Assembly: GCF_035987325.1 (NCBI RefSeq)
Contig: NZ_CP108488.1
Span: forward strand, 3,224,001-3,288,000
Reading direction: 5' to 3'
DNA: 64,000 nt
Origin: Streptomyces sp. NBC_01244
GTDB lineage: Bacteria; Actinomycetota; Actinomycetes; Streptomycetales; Streptomycetaceae
Made by a program: the position numbers and the translations under genes. The first letter of the stretch is position 1, and every line of letters begins with the position of its first letter. Below the pieces are notes generated by a model. The model worked only from the letters and a program-made list of their open reading frames with translations. It ran no database searches and was not told the DNA's origin. Below are positions 16,981 through 24,078 of this stretch, one piece after another.

Positions 16981-17565
16981 ATGATCGATGAATTCGCGAA
17001 GGACAACCTGCACGGGCGACTGCGGCGGGACCGCGAGGCGCTGCTCTGGAAACTCGACGGCTTGTCCGAATACGACGCCCGCCGGCCTTTCACGGCGACC
17101 GGGACCAACCTCCTCGGCCTGGTCAAGCACGTGGCCACCGTCGAGGCCAGGTACTTCGGCGAGGTCTTCGACCGCCCTTCCCCGGAACCGCTGTCCCGGT
17201 GGCAGGACTCCGACGGCAGCGATCAGTGGGCGACCGAGGACGAGACCCGCGATCAGATCATCGGGTTCTACCGGCGCACGTGGGAACACTCGGACGCGAC
17301 GATCAACATGCTTCCCCTCGATGCCCCCGGCCACGTGCCGTGGTGGCCGGAGCCTTATGCCGACACGAACCTGTTCGCCGTCATGGTCCATGTCCTCGGC
17401 GAGTCCAACCGGCATGCCGGGCACGCCGACATCCTGCGCGAGGGCCTCGACGGCCGGACCGGGATGCGCCCCGAACACGAGAAGCAGATCGACGAGGAAG
17501 CCCGTGCGGCCTACCGCGCGAAGATCGAGCAGGCCGCCAGGTCGGCCGTACCCATCAAGGCTTAG
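16981..17565 (+). CDS. DinB-family (DUF664-type) protein
   Basis: A 194-residue four-helix-bundle protein of the DinB/YfiT-like superfamily. The metal-binding histidines are apparent: H50 in LVKHVATVE, and H137/H145/H148 in MVHVLGESNRHAGHADIL. Family members are metal-dependent thiol transferases or damage-inducible proteins, and the biochemical role is usually unknown. ATG 16981 is preferred to ATG 16963 because the family normally starts MIDEF. Confidence 0.85.
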   Translation: MIDEFAKDNLHGRLRRDREALLWKLDGLSEYDARRPFTATGTNLLGLVKHVATVEARYFGEVFDRPSPEPLSRWQDSDGSDQWATEDETRDQIIGFYRRTWEHSDATINMLPLDAPGHVPWWPEPYADTNLFAVMVHVLGESNRHAGHADILREGLDGRTGMRPEHEKQIDEEARAAYRAKIEQAARSAVPIKA

Positions 17566-17589
17566 AGGTTGTCTCACGTGACGTGATAT

Positions 17590-17830
17590 TCGTGCGGCAT
17601 GATGCCGGTCGTGGGTGCTGTACACGACAGCCTCGCCCTCAAGCCGCTCATCCGCGGCGTACCCGCCGTCCGGTCCCGCCGGGGGACCACGGCGGCGCCG
17701 ACCGTCAAACTCCGCGCGGACAAGGCGCACTTCTCCGCCGAACGCCTGGCCTGGCCTGGCCTGGCCTGGCTGTGCGATCGCGGGCTCGTCGCGCGCATCG
17801 CGCAGCCCGGCACATCTCAACTTGACCAGG
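17590..17830 (+). pseudogene. IS5-type transposase fragment
   Basis: The translated segment VGAVHDSLALKPLIRGVPAV, then KLRADKAHFSAERLAW and RGLVARIAQPG, matches the central catalytic part of an IS5-type transposase. No start, N-terminus or C-terminus remains. Inside it the pentamer CCTGG is repeated five times (17746-17770), probably a slippage expansion. The stretch up to the carbonic anhydrase start at 17917 otherwise shows nothing. Confidence 0.75.
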
Positions 17831-17916
17831 ACCTTTGTCCAAGACTTCCTCAAGGCCGGACCAAGCCTGCAGCGGCAGCCCGCGCGCCGACCGGGATGCG
17901 CATACTTTGTGCCTGC

Positions 17917-18651
17917 ATGACAGATGATGCTGAACGGGATGCGCTGCCGGGGCGGCGCCAACTTGTCCGGGCGGCGCTGACCGGGGCGGTGGCGGTGGTC
18001 GCCGGGCTGGTGTCCGATACCGCCGCGACCTCGACCGTCACCCGGCCCGAGCGGAAGGGCCAGCGGCCCAGGAATCCCGAGGCCGCGCTACGGGAACTGG
18101 CGGCGGGCAATGTCCGCTGGCGTACGTTCCACGAGCGGAATCCAGACCGGACGCGGGCCGTACGGCAAACGCTGGTCACCGGCCAGCATCCCTTCGCCGT
18201 GGTCCTGGGCTGCGTCGATTCCCGAGTCCCGCCGGAGCTGGTCTTCGACCAGGGCCTGGGTGACCTGCTGACCGTGCGCTCGGCAGGCTCGATCCTCGAT
18301 GAGGCGGTCCTCGCCAGCATCACCTACGGAGTACTGGAGTTGGGAATCCCGCTCGTCGTCGTTCTCGGGCACCAGTCGTGCGGTGCCGTGACCGCCGCCG
18401 TCCACGCAGCCCAGGGCGGGGAGCTGTTGCCCGGCCATATGCAGTACCTGGTCGACCAGATCCGTCCGGCCATCGACCGCACGCTTACAGGCGCGGAGCG
18501 CGTGGATGCCGCCATCACGGCGAACGTGCGGCTGGTGCGCTCCCGCCTGGTCGCCGAGCCCGACCTCACGCCCAGGATCACGGCGGGCAGGCTGGCCGTG
18601 ATCGGAGCCCGGTACGAACTGACCAGCCAGCGGGTTCACCGGATCCACTGA
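17917..18651 (+). CDS. exported beta-carbonic anhydrase
   Basis: A 244-residue protein with an Arg-Arg N-region and hydrophobic core (RRQLVRAALTGAVAVVAG, residues 13-30), consistent with Tat or Sec export. The beta-class zinc site is intact: Cys99, Asp101 and Arg103 in CVDSRVPPE, with His152 and Cys155 in GHQSCGA. It interconverts CO2 and bicarbonate. ATG 17917 fits the domain start; longer in-frame starts run into IS sequence. It lies upstream of a module that includes a SulP transporter, the usual partner in bicarbonate or sulfate transport. Confidence 0.92.
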   Translation: MTDDAERDALPGRRQLVRAALTGAVAVVAGLVSDTAATSTVTRPERKGQRPRNPEAALRELAAGNVRWRTFHERNPDRTRAVRQTLVTGQHPFAVVLGCVDSRVPPELVFDQGLGDLLTVRSAGSILDEAVLASITYGVLELGIPLVVVLGHQSCGAVTAAVHAAQGGELLPGHMQYLVDQIRPAIDRTLTGAERVDAAITANVRLVRSRLVAEPDLTPRITAGRLAVIGARYELTSQRVHRIH

Positions 18652-18696
18652 CCCCCGCCCACAGTGAAGCGTCCGGCGGAACCACACCCGCTAGAC

Positions 18697-18712
18697 TTGC
18701 AGAGTTATGCAA
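18697..18712. promoter_or_regulatory. TTGCA-N6-TGCAA operator, site 1
   Basis: The palindrome TTGCA-GAGTTA-TGCAA lies 37 bases before the first gene of a four-gene plus-strand operon. The same palindrome with the same 6-base spacing occurs upstream of two ArsR genes (20308-20323 and 23818-23833). It is the probable binding site of the ArsR paralogues. Confidence 0.75.
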
Positions 18713-18749
18713 TTTACTAGTTCTGGATTCCATGGACGGGGGTTGCGGT

Positions 18750-18923
18750 GTGGCCGGGTTCGAGGAAGCGGCGCTGGAACGGGTCCGGGTGGCGCGGGCT
18801 CGTCTCCGGGCTGCGCGGGAGACTGACGATGCCTTCGAGGAAGCGCAGGCCGCGGATGAGCTGGAGGACGCGCTGCGCGTGGCCCACGATCACGGCGTGG
18901 CCACCGGCGGGGACAGCCAGTGA
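18750..18923 (+). CDS. small helical protein, first gene of an ArsR-controlled operon
   Basis: A 57-residue, highly charged Ala/Glu/Arg-rich protein that should form one long helix or coiled coil (FEEAALERVRVARARLRAAR). GTG 18750 is chosen because GGGGG lies seven bases upstream; an upstream ATG (18732) would add six residues and lacks a ribosome site. It starts 37 bases after the TTGCA-N6-TGCAA site and 37 bases before the kinase-like gene. The function is unknown; a regulator-binding peptide is possible. Confidence 0.55.
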   Translation: MAGFEEAALERVRVARARLRAARETDDAFEEAQAADELEDALRVAHDHGVATGGDSQ

Positions 18924-18960
18924 ATCGGATGGCGTCACGGTCTCGTCCGAGGCCGCGGTA

Positions 18961-19410
18961 ATGGCCCGGCACCCCAGCGGGCAGCCGACGCTGCCGCAGA
19001 CGCGCAGGCACACGTGGACGGTGCCGCTGGTACCGGGCTCGGTACGGGCCGCCCGCGAGCGTACGGAACGATCCCTGGTTCTGTTCGGCCTGCAGGGCGC
19101 CTCCTCCCTGTTCGGGGCCGTACTGCTCGTGGTCAGCGAGCTCGTCACCAATGCGGTCCGCCACGCCCCGCAGTCCCCGGAGGCCGAGGTCACCCTCCAC
19201 GTGACGGACCACATGCTCGTGGCCTCCGTCGCAGATCTGGACCCGCGTCCCATCACGCTGGCCGACGCCGACCGGGCCTCAGGGCAGGGGCTACGCACGG
19301 TGGCAGACCTGGCACGCACCTTCGGTGGCGACGTCCGTATCGAGCCCGCTTCTGGCGGGCGCGGCAAGGCGGTCATCGTCCGCTTCATCCTGACCGAGGG
19401 AACCCCATGA
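18961..19410 (+). CDS. SpoIIAB/RsbW-type ATP-binding protein
   Basis: The 149-residue protein is a HATPase_c fold of the anti-sigma-factor kinase kind. The N-box is ELVTNAVRHAP and the G2-like motif SGQGLRTVADLA. Such proteins phosphorylate STAS antagonists or bind sigma factors. A STAS gene and a second HATPase gene lie at 20.4-21.2 kb on the other strand, so cross-talk is likely. Its stop overlaps the next start by four bases (ATGA). Confidence 0.88.
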   Translation: MARHPSGQPTLPQTRRHTWTVPLVPGSVRAARERTERSLVLFGLQGASSLFGAVLLVVSELVTNAVRHAPQSPEAEVTLHVTDHMLVASVADLDPRPITLADADRASGQGLRTVADLARTFGGDVRIEPASGGRGKAVIVRFILTEGTP

Positions 19411-19613
19411 ACAGTATTGAGCCCCGGGCTGTCCAGCTCTACGAGATCACCTACCTCGGCACCGGCGCCGTCGTCGATAGCCGCACGGTCGAGGCAAGCG
19501 AGGTGGCAGCCGCCATCGAGCATGCCGGCGAGCACGGCATGAAGATCCTTGTCCGCCCGCACATCCCAGCCCAGGATGAAACCGACACCCGGATAGGAGG
19601 GCAGCCGTCATGA
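19407..19613 (+). CDS. small conserved-looking protein, 68 residues
   Basis: Translationally coupled to the kinase-like gene (ATGA overlap) and to the following membrane peptide gene (ATGA overlap). The sequence VQLYEITYLGTGAVVDSRTV suggests a small beta-alpha fold. It has no membrane segment and no cysteines. The family is not recognised; the coupling argues that it is a genuine gene. Confidence 0.6.
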   Translation: MNSIEPRAVQLYEITYLGTGAVVDSRTVEASEVAAAIEHAGEHGMKILVRPHIPAQDETDTRIGGQPS

Positions 19614-19768
19614 CGGACGACAAGCCCGTGGAGAGCGAGGCGGCCAAACAGGAACGGTGGCTGGCCAAGGGCGTCGCACTGCGTGCCTTCTTCTACATCT
19701 TCGGCACGCACCTGTTCGCCGGGTTCGTGTGGCTGCTCTTCTACCTCGGCCAGCACGCCCAGAAGTGA
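19610..19768 (+). CDS. 52-residue single-pass membrane protein (DUF6126-like)
   Basis: The start overlaps the previous stop (ATGA). The sequence has a charged N-terminus, then LRAFFYIFGTHLFAGFVWLL, one strongly hydrophobic helix, and a short polar tail. It resembles small Streptomyces membrane proteins I remember as DUF6126. It closes the four-gene operon and is followed by a strong inverted repeat. A membrane anchor or transporter accessory role is possible. Confidence 0.6.
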   Translation: MTDDKPVESEAAKQERWLAKGVALRAFFYIFGTHLFAGFVWLLFYLGQHAQK

Positions 19769-19771
19769 GGA

Positions 19772-19827
19772 GCGGCCGTCTTCCGGTGTCAGAAGCGCGT
19801 TGACCCGCACTAACGGAAGACGGCCGC
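19772..19827. terminator. hairpin between convergent operons
   Basis: Perfect 14-bp arms (GCGGCCGTCTTCCG at 19772-19785 and its complement at 19814-19827) flank a 28-base loop, four bases after the stop of the small membrane-protein gene and before the convergent ArsR gene. The position fits a bidirectional terminator. Confidence 0.65.
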
Positions 19828-19873
19828 CGCATGTGGGGCGCGGCCCTGACGGGGCCTGCGCCGGGTGTGCCGC

Positions 19874-20209
19874 CTAGATGTGGCTGGTGGCACGCAGGTC
19901 GGCCAGGAGTTCGGCCTGGCCCTCCAGGACGCCGGAGAGGATGCCGCGGGCGACCCGCAGCAGTTCGGCGATCTGGGGGTGGGTGAGCTTGTAGTAGACG
20001 TTGGAGCCTTCGCGGCGGGTGACCACCAGGTTGGCCTTGCGCAGGACGGCCAGCTGCTGGGAGAGGCTCGCCGCCTCCACCCCGACCTCCGGCAGCATCT
20101 CGGCGACCGCGTGCTCACGTACGGCCAGGAGTTCCAGGACGCGGATGCGGACCGGGTGCCCCAGCGTTTTGAAGAACTCCGCCTTGAGCTGGTACAGCGG
20201 TGTGCTCAC
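19874..20209 (-). CDS. ArsR-family repressor (paralogue 2)
   Basis: This 111-residue winged-helix protein (GTG 20209, AGGGG upstream) reads LYQLKAEFFKTLGHPVRIRV, then VEAASLSQQLAVLRKANLV for the recognition helix. It has no cysteines, so it is not a thiol-based metal sensor of the classical ArsR kind. It is clearly paralogous to the ArsR at 23379-23720. A TTGCA-N6-TGCAA site lies 98 bases before the start, suggesting autoregulation. The inducer is unknown. Confidence 0.92.
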   Translation of the reverse strand: MSTPLYQLKAEFFKTLGHPVRIRVLELLAVREHAVAEMLPEVGVEAASLSQQLAVLRKANLVVTRREGSNVYYKLTHPQIAELLRVARGILSGVLEGQAELLADLRATSHI

Positions 20210-20307
20210 CTGGGTACCCCTGCCGTGACTGCCCATCTCATCCACCCGGAACCGTTCCTTCAGCGGGGCGTTCGCTCGCCCCTCTTCACACCTTGTGACC
20301 TCCACAA

Positions 20308-20323
20308 TTGCAGATCCCTGCAA
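20308..20323. promoter_or_regulatory. TTGCA-N6-TGCAA operator, site 2
   Basis: TTGCA-GATCCC-TGCAA, 98 bases before the second ArsR gene. It has the same arms and spacing as the other two sites, only the spacer bases differ. Confidence 0.75.
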
Positions 20324-20386
20324 CTCCTGGGACCCGGTGGGCGGCTTTCGTGACGTTCGCCCCTCGCAGAGCGGGTCCTTCGCCGG

Positions 20387-20791
20387 TCAGGCGGGTGCGG
20401 CCGGATGATTCGGGTCCGGCCAGTCATCGGTGCGCCACTGCTTGACCGCGTCCTGGGCCCCGTGGGCGGCCAAGGCCGCGGAGAGGTCGCAGTGGACGGC
20501 GACGGGCGGGCACGTGGCGTCGGGTACGAGAGAGCCGTCCGCAGGTATCGCCGCGAGCTCCAGGCGGCGGCCGTTCTCGGCGAGGTGGCGTGCGGCCTGG
20601 GCGACGGCGATCTGCCCTCCGGCCGACCAGCCCATGAGTCCGGTCAGGTCGAGGATGACCGGTCCGGTGCCCCGGGCGAGAGCCCACCCGATGGCGCCCG
20701 TGAACCGGTCCACGGCTTCCGCGCCGAGGTAGCCCGCCAGGGACAGCACGCCCAGGTCCTCGCGGGTCGTGTACCGCCATTCGATCGTCAT
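20387..20791 (-). CDS. STAS-domain anti-sigma factor antagonist
   Basis: A 134-residue STAS protein: beta strand GPVILDLTGLMGWSAGGQIAVA holds the conserved Asp-Leu and the likely phosphorylation Ser in GWSAGG (usual form D-S-S-G). Such antagonists are phosphorylated by SpoIIAB-like kinases and release sigma factors in the dephosphorylated form. The kinase-like gene lies 16 bases upstream in the same operon. The motif is atypical, so phosphorylation control is probable rather than certain. Confidence 0.82.
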   Translation of the reverse strand: MTIEWRYTTREDLGVLSLAGYLGAEAVDRFTGAIGWALARGTGPVILDLTGLMGWSAGGQIAVAQAARHLAENGRRLELAAIPADGSLVPDATCPPVAVHCDLSAALAAHGAQDAVKQWRTDDWPDPNHPAAPA

Positions 20792-20807
20792 CGTCAGTTC
20801 CTCGGCT

Positions 20808-21233
20808 TCACAGGGGGAGGGTGATCCAGATGGCCTTGCCGCGCCCGTCCGCGTCCGGCCTTACAAGGGCCGTGCCGCCCAGCTCCATCGTCATTGCGAC
20901 CACCATGGCCAGACCGCTGCCCGGGGCGGTGGCGAGCGCCCCGAACAGGGCGGGCTGGTAGGGGTGGCGGTCGTGGACGGCGAACGCGAACGCCCCCGGC
21001 CCGTGCGCGTAGGTGACCGTGATCGTCGGAGAGGTCAGGGCGGCATGGCGGACGGCGTTGGTGACCAGCTCGGCCAGGATCAGCAGGGCCGGGCCGACGC
21101 TGGGATGGCAAAGGCCCACGCCGCACTCCACCAGGACCCGTTCGGTGGTCTCGCGGGCAATGCGGACGGCCGGGCCGGTGGCCGGCACGTCCAGCACGTG
21201 CCGGTAGGGCATCGTCTCGACCCGGACACTCAC
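20808..21233 (-). CDS. SpoIIAB/RsbW-type ATP-binding protein
   Basis: A 141-residue HATPase_c protein with N-box LAELVTNAVRHAA and G-motif GSGLAMVVA. It starts at GTG 21233, overlapping the stop of the flavin-fold gene by four bases, and precedes the STAS gene. It would be the anti-sigma kinase partner of the STAS protein. Together with the plus-strand HATPase at 18961 the island has two such kinases and one visible antagonist. Confidence 0.9.
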   Translation of the reverse strand: MSVRVETMPYRHVLDVPATGPAVRIARETTERVLVECGVGLCHPSVGPALLILAELVTNAVRHAALTSPTITVTYAHGPGAFAFAVHDRHPYQPALFGALATAPGSGLAMVVAMTMELGGTALVRPDADGRGKAIWITLPL

Positions 21234-21652
21234 CGGCCCGCCCCCGAAACCGTGCGGGCCAGGCGGAACCCGGACACCTGCTGCGGGTGCAGACGCAGCA
21301 GTGTGTCGTGCGGGCCATGGGCCCAGCCGGGCAGGGTGCGCCGGTAGTGGGCGGCCTCGTCCGCATCGGCGATGACGTCCGCCGGCCCGTGAGCGGTCAC
21401 CGTCCAGCCGGTTCCGGCCGGGGTGCGGATCTCATCGACCTGGTAGGTCAGCAGTGCACGCCCGGGGATGGTGGCCGCCTGGACGGGCGAGCGGACGACG
21501 ATGCGCCCGTACTCCATCACGTGCACGGCCGGGCGGACCACGGCCAGCTCCCGCTGGACGTAGACGAGTCGGCCTTGGCTGGAGCCTTCGAGGAGCCACA
21601 GGGCCTCGGTGCCGGAGACCTCGATCATGCGGCGGTCGGCGGGGACGGTCAT
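21230..21652 (-). CDS. pyridoxamine 5'-phosphate oxidase-like flavin-fold protein
   Basis: This 140-residue split-barrel protein (SSQGRLVYVQRELAVVRPAV, then YGRIVVRSPVQAATIPGR) matches the PNPOx-like family that binds FMN or F420. It overlaps both the SulP stop and the kinase start by four bases. Members in Streptomyces often accompany redox or stress genes. Whether it is an enzyme or a sensor is not visible from the sequence. Confidence 0.85.
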   Translation of the reverse strand: MTVPADRRMIEVSGTEALWLLEGSSQGRLVYVQRELAVVRPAVHVMEYGRIVVRSPVQAATIPGRALLTYQVDEIRTPAGTGWTVTAHGPADVIADADEAAHYRRTLPGWAHGPHDTLLRLHPQQVSGFRLARTVSGAGR

Positions 21653-23382
21653 CGTGCGGCCTTCCGGATGCGGTGCGGTCGGTGATGCGTACGGGGCAGC
21701 AGTCCCGCCTGCTCCAGGTGTTTGCGGGCCCCGGCGATGGCTTCCGGGGTGGTGGCGTACTCACGTCCCTCCAAGCGCAGCAGGTCGAGTGCGCCGACGG
21801 CGTCCAGGGCCTGGCGCTGGCCGGGCCGGATGCCGGAGGTCATGACGGCGATGCCGCGCCGGTTGAGCTTCTCCACCGCGTCCTTCAGCACCAGGGCGCC
21901 TGTGGCATCCAACGTCGTGATGCGGGACATCCGCAGGATCACCACCTTCACGTCGGCGACCTCGGAGAGTTCCAGGAGGAAGCGGTGGGCGCCGGCGAAG
22001 AAGAGGGGGCCGTCGATGCGGTAGGCGACGATGTGCTCCGCCAGCAGGGCGTGCTCCTCGTCGCTGTGCTCGCCGGGCAGATCCGGGCGGAAGTCCACCT
22101 GCTCCATCCGTGCCTGGCTCGCCACCGCCTTCAGCGCGAGGGCACCTGCGACGACCAGCCCGATGATCACCGCGTAGACGAGGTCGAGGACCAGGGTCGC
22201 GGCGGCGGTCAGGACCAGTACGACGGCGTCCGAGCGCGTCGCCTTCGCCATCGCCCGCAGCGAGCCGACCTCCACCATGCGGATCGCCGTCGCCAGGAGC
22301 ACGCCGGCGAGCGCGGCCAGCGGGATCTTCGAGACGAGCGGGGCCGCAGCGAACACGATCACCGCGAGCACTGCGGCGTGGGTGAGTGCGGCCAGGCGGG
22401 AGGAGGCGCCGGTACGGACGTTGACCGCGGTCCGCGCGATCGCGGCCGTCGCGGGGACGCCGCCGAACAGCGGGGCCGCCAGGTTGGCAATGCCCTGACC
22501 GAAGAGTTCCTTGTCCGGGTCGTGCTGCTGCCCCACCGTCATCCCGTCCGCGACCGTCGCCGACAGCAGGGACTCCAACGCGGCGAGCGCCGCGACAGCC
22601 ACAGCGGGGGCGAGCAGCGAGCCGAGGGCGGACAGGTCCAGGAAAGCGAGGGAAGGGGCGGGCAGGCCGGAGGGCAGGTCACCGATCGGGGCCGCCGCGT
22701 CCAGGGGGAAGACCTGCGCGAGCACGGTCGCGGCGATCACCGCGACGATCGAGAACGGGATCGTCGGCTTCCAGCGGGCCCCTGCCAGCATCACCGCCGC
22801 GACACCGGCCGAGAGACCGATCGCGGTCCAGTTCGGGAACGCCACGAACTCCACGAGCGCCCGCCAGGCCACGAGCAGGACCTTCTCCCCCTCCGGCTTG
22901 GCCACACCGAGCGCATTGGGTATCTGCTGAAGGCCGATCACACACGCGATACCAAGGGTGAACCCCTCCACCACCGGCGCCGGCACATACCTCATGTACT
23001 GCCCGGCCCGCAGCAGCGCGAGGCCAATCAGCAGGACACCGGCCATCAGTCCGACCGTCAGCACGCCACCGGGCCCGTACTGGGCGACGATCGGCACCAG
23101 CACCACGGTCATCGCACCGGTCGGCCCCGACACCTGGAGGTTGGAGCCGCCGAACAGGGCGGCAAGCGCGCCCGCGACCACGGCCGTGGCGAGCCCCGCC
23201 TCGGCACCCAGCCCGGAAGAGACGCCAAAGCCGAGCGCGAGCGGCAAAGCGACGATCGCCACGGTCAGCCCGGCCAGGAGATCCCGGCGGGGACTACGAC
23301 CCATGACCGCGAAGTCAGCCCTTTCCGGCAGCACCGAACGGACCCGCCCGAGCACGGAAGCCAGGAAGGCGTTCACGGTCAC
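21649..23382 (-). CDS. SulP-family inorganic anion transporter with STAS domain
   Basis: The 577-residue protein has the SulP transmembrane core of about 10-14 segments (RRDLLAGLTVAIVALPLALG at the start; GIANLAAPLFGGVPATAAIA in the middle). It ends in a cytoplasmic STAS domain (about residues 440-560, VKVVILRMSRITTLDATGA). SulP proteins move sulfate, bicarbonate or other anions. With a beta-carbonic anhydrase in the same island, bicarbonate uptake is a reasonable inference, sulfate an alternative. GTG 23382 overlaps the ArsR stop by four bases. Confidence 0.93.
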   Translation of the reverse strand: MTVNAFLASVLGRVRSVLPERADFAVMGRSPRRDLLAGLTVAIVALPLALGFGVSSGLGAEAGLATAVVAGALAALFGGSNLQVSGPTGAMTVVLVPIVAQYGPGGVLTVGLMAGVLLIGLALLRAGQYMRYVPAPVVEGFTLGIACVIGLQQIPNALGVAKPEGEKVLLVAWRALVEFVAFPNWTAIGLSAGVAAVMLAGARWKPTIPFSIVAVIAATVLAQVFPLDAAAPIGDLPSGLPAPSLAFLDLSALGSLLAPAVAVAALAALESLLSATVADGMTVGQQHDPDKELFGQGIANLAAPLFGGVPATAAIARTAVNVRTGASSRLAALTHAAVLAVIVFAAAPLVSKIPLAALAGVLLATAIRMVEVGSLRAMAKATRSDAVVLVLTAAATLVLDLVYAVIIGLVVAGALALKAVASQARMEQVDFRPDLPGEHSDEEHALLAEHIVAYRIDGPLFFAGAHRFLLELSEVADVKVVILRMSRITTLDATGALVLKDAVEKLNRRGIAVMTSGIRPGQRQALDAVGALDLLRLEGREYATTPEAIAGARKHLEQAGLLPRTHHRPHRIRKAAR

Positions 23383-23720
23383 GAGGCCGGGACCTCGGAC
23401 TCCCGCAGCTCCTCCAACAGCTCGCGCTGCCCAGCCAGCACCTCGGTCAAGATCCGCCGAGCCGCCCGCATCAGCTGCGCGACGTCCCCGCCCGCCAGCT
23501 CGTAGACCACGGTCGAGCCGTCACGCACGGAGGTCACGATCCCCGACCTGCGCAGCACCGCGAGCTGCTGCGAGAGCGCAGACGGTTCGACCTCGATCGC
23601 GGCCAGCAGATCCCTTACCGGCATCGGCCCGTCCTGCAACAGCTCCAGAACCCGTATCCGCACCGGGTGCCCGAGCATCCGAAAGAACTCGGCCTTGGCC
23701 TGATACAGCGGAACCGGCAC
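23379..23720 (-). CDS. ArsR-family repressor (paralogue 1), first gene of the SulP operon
   Basis: A 113-residue winged-helix protein starting at GTG 23720 (GAAGGG upstream). The recognition region is VEPSALSQQLAVLRRSGIVT; there are no cysteines. It is about 55-60% identical by eye to the ArsR at 19874-20209. It heads an operon of five genes (ArsR, SulP, flavin-fold, kinase, STAS) with four-base overlaps at the first three junctions. The operator site lies 97 bases upstream, the same distance as for the paralogue. Confidence 0.92.
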   Translation of the reverse strand: MPVPLYQAKAEFFRMLGHPVRIRVLELLQDGPMPVRDLLAAIEVEPSALSQQLAVLRRSGIVTSVRDGSTVVYELAGGDVAQLMRAARRILTEVLAGQRELLEELRESEVPAS

Positions 23721-23817
23721 GGTCTCGCACCCTTCTCATCACCCCGCACGCCGGGGCAGACGGCTGGTGCTGTGCCCGTGGCTACCTACGGACACAGCAC
23801 CCACAGCATCTATGAAA

Positions 23818-23833
23818 TTGCAAACTTATGCAA
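23818..23833. promoter_or_regulatory. TTGCA-N6-TGCAA operator, site 3
   Basis: TTGCA-AACTTA-TGCAA, flanked by A/T to give an 18-base palindrome (A at 23817, T at 23834). It lies 97 bases before the ArsR gene that heads the SulP operon. Confidence 0.78.
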
Positions 23834-24078
23834 TTCGCCGATTCTGCGGTCCGCAGACCGACCGCGGGCTGTACCGTCTGGGCAGGGCCTCGCCGCATCC
23901 CCCGTCGGCGAGGCCCTCTGCAAGCCTCACGAGCAATCCCCGGATGATGCCAGGCCGGCTGTGCCCCCAGGGCACGAGTGGGGCTGAGCAGGACGGACAC
24001 GCCAGCCGGCCGCCCCTCAGCCACCGTTCCATCGAGACCGGATCCGTGTCCACGATCAGAACGTGGGCGCCCCTCGGT

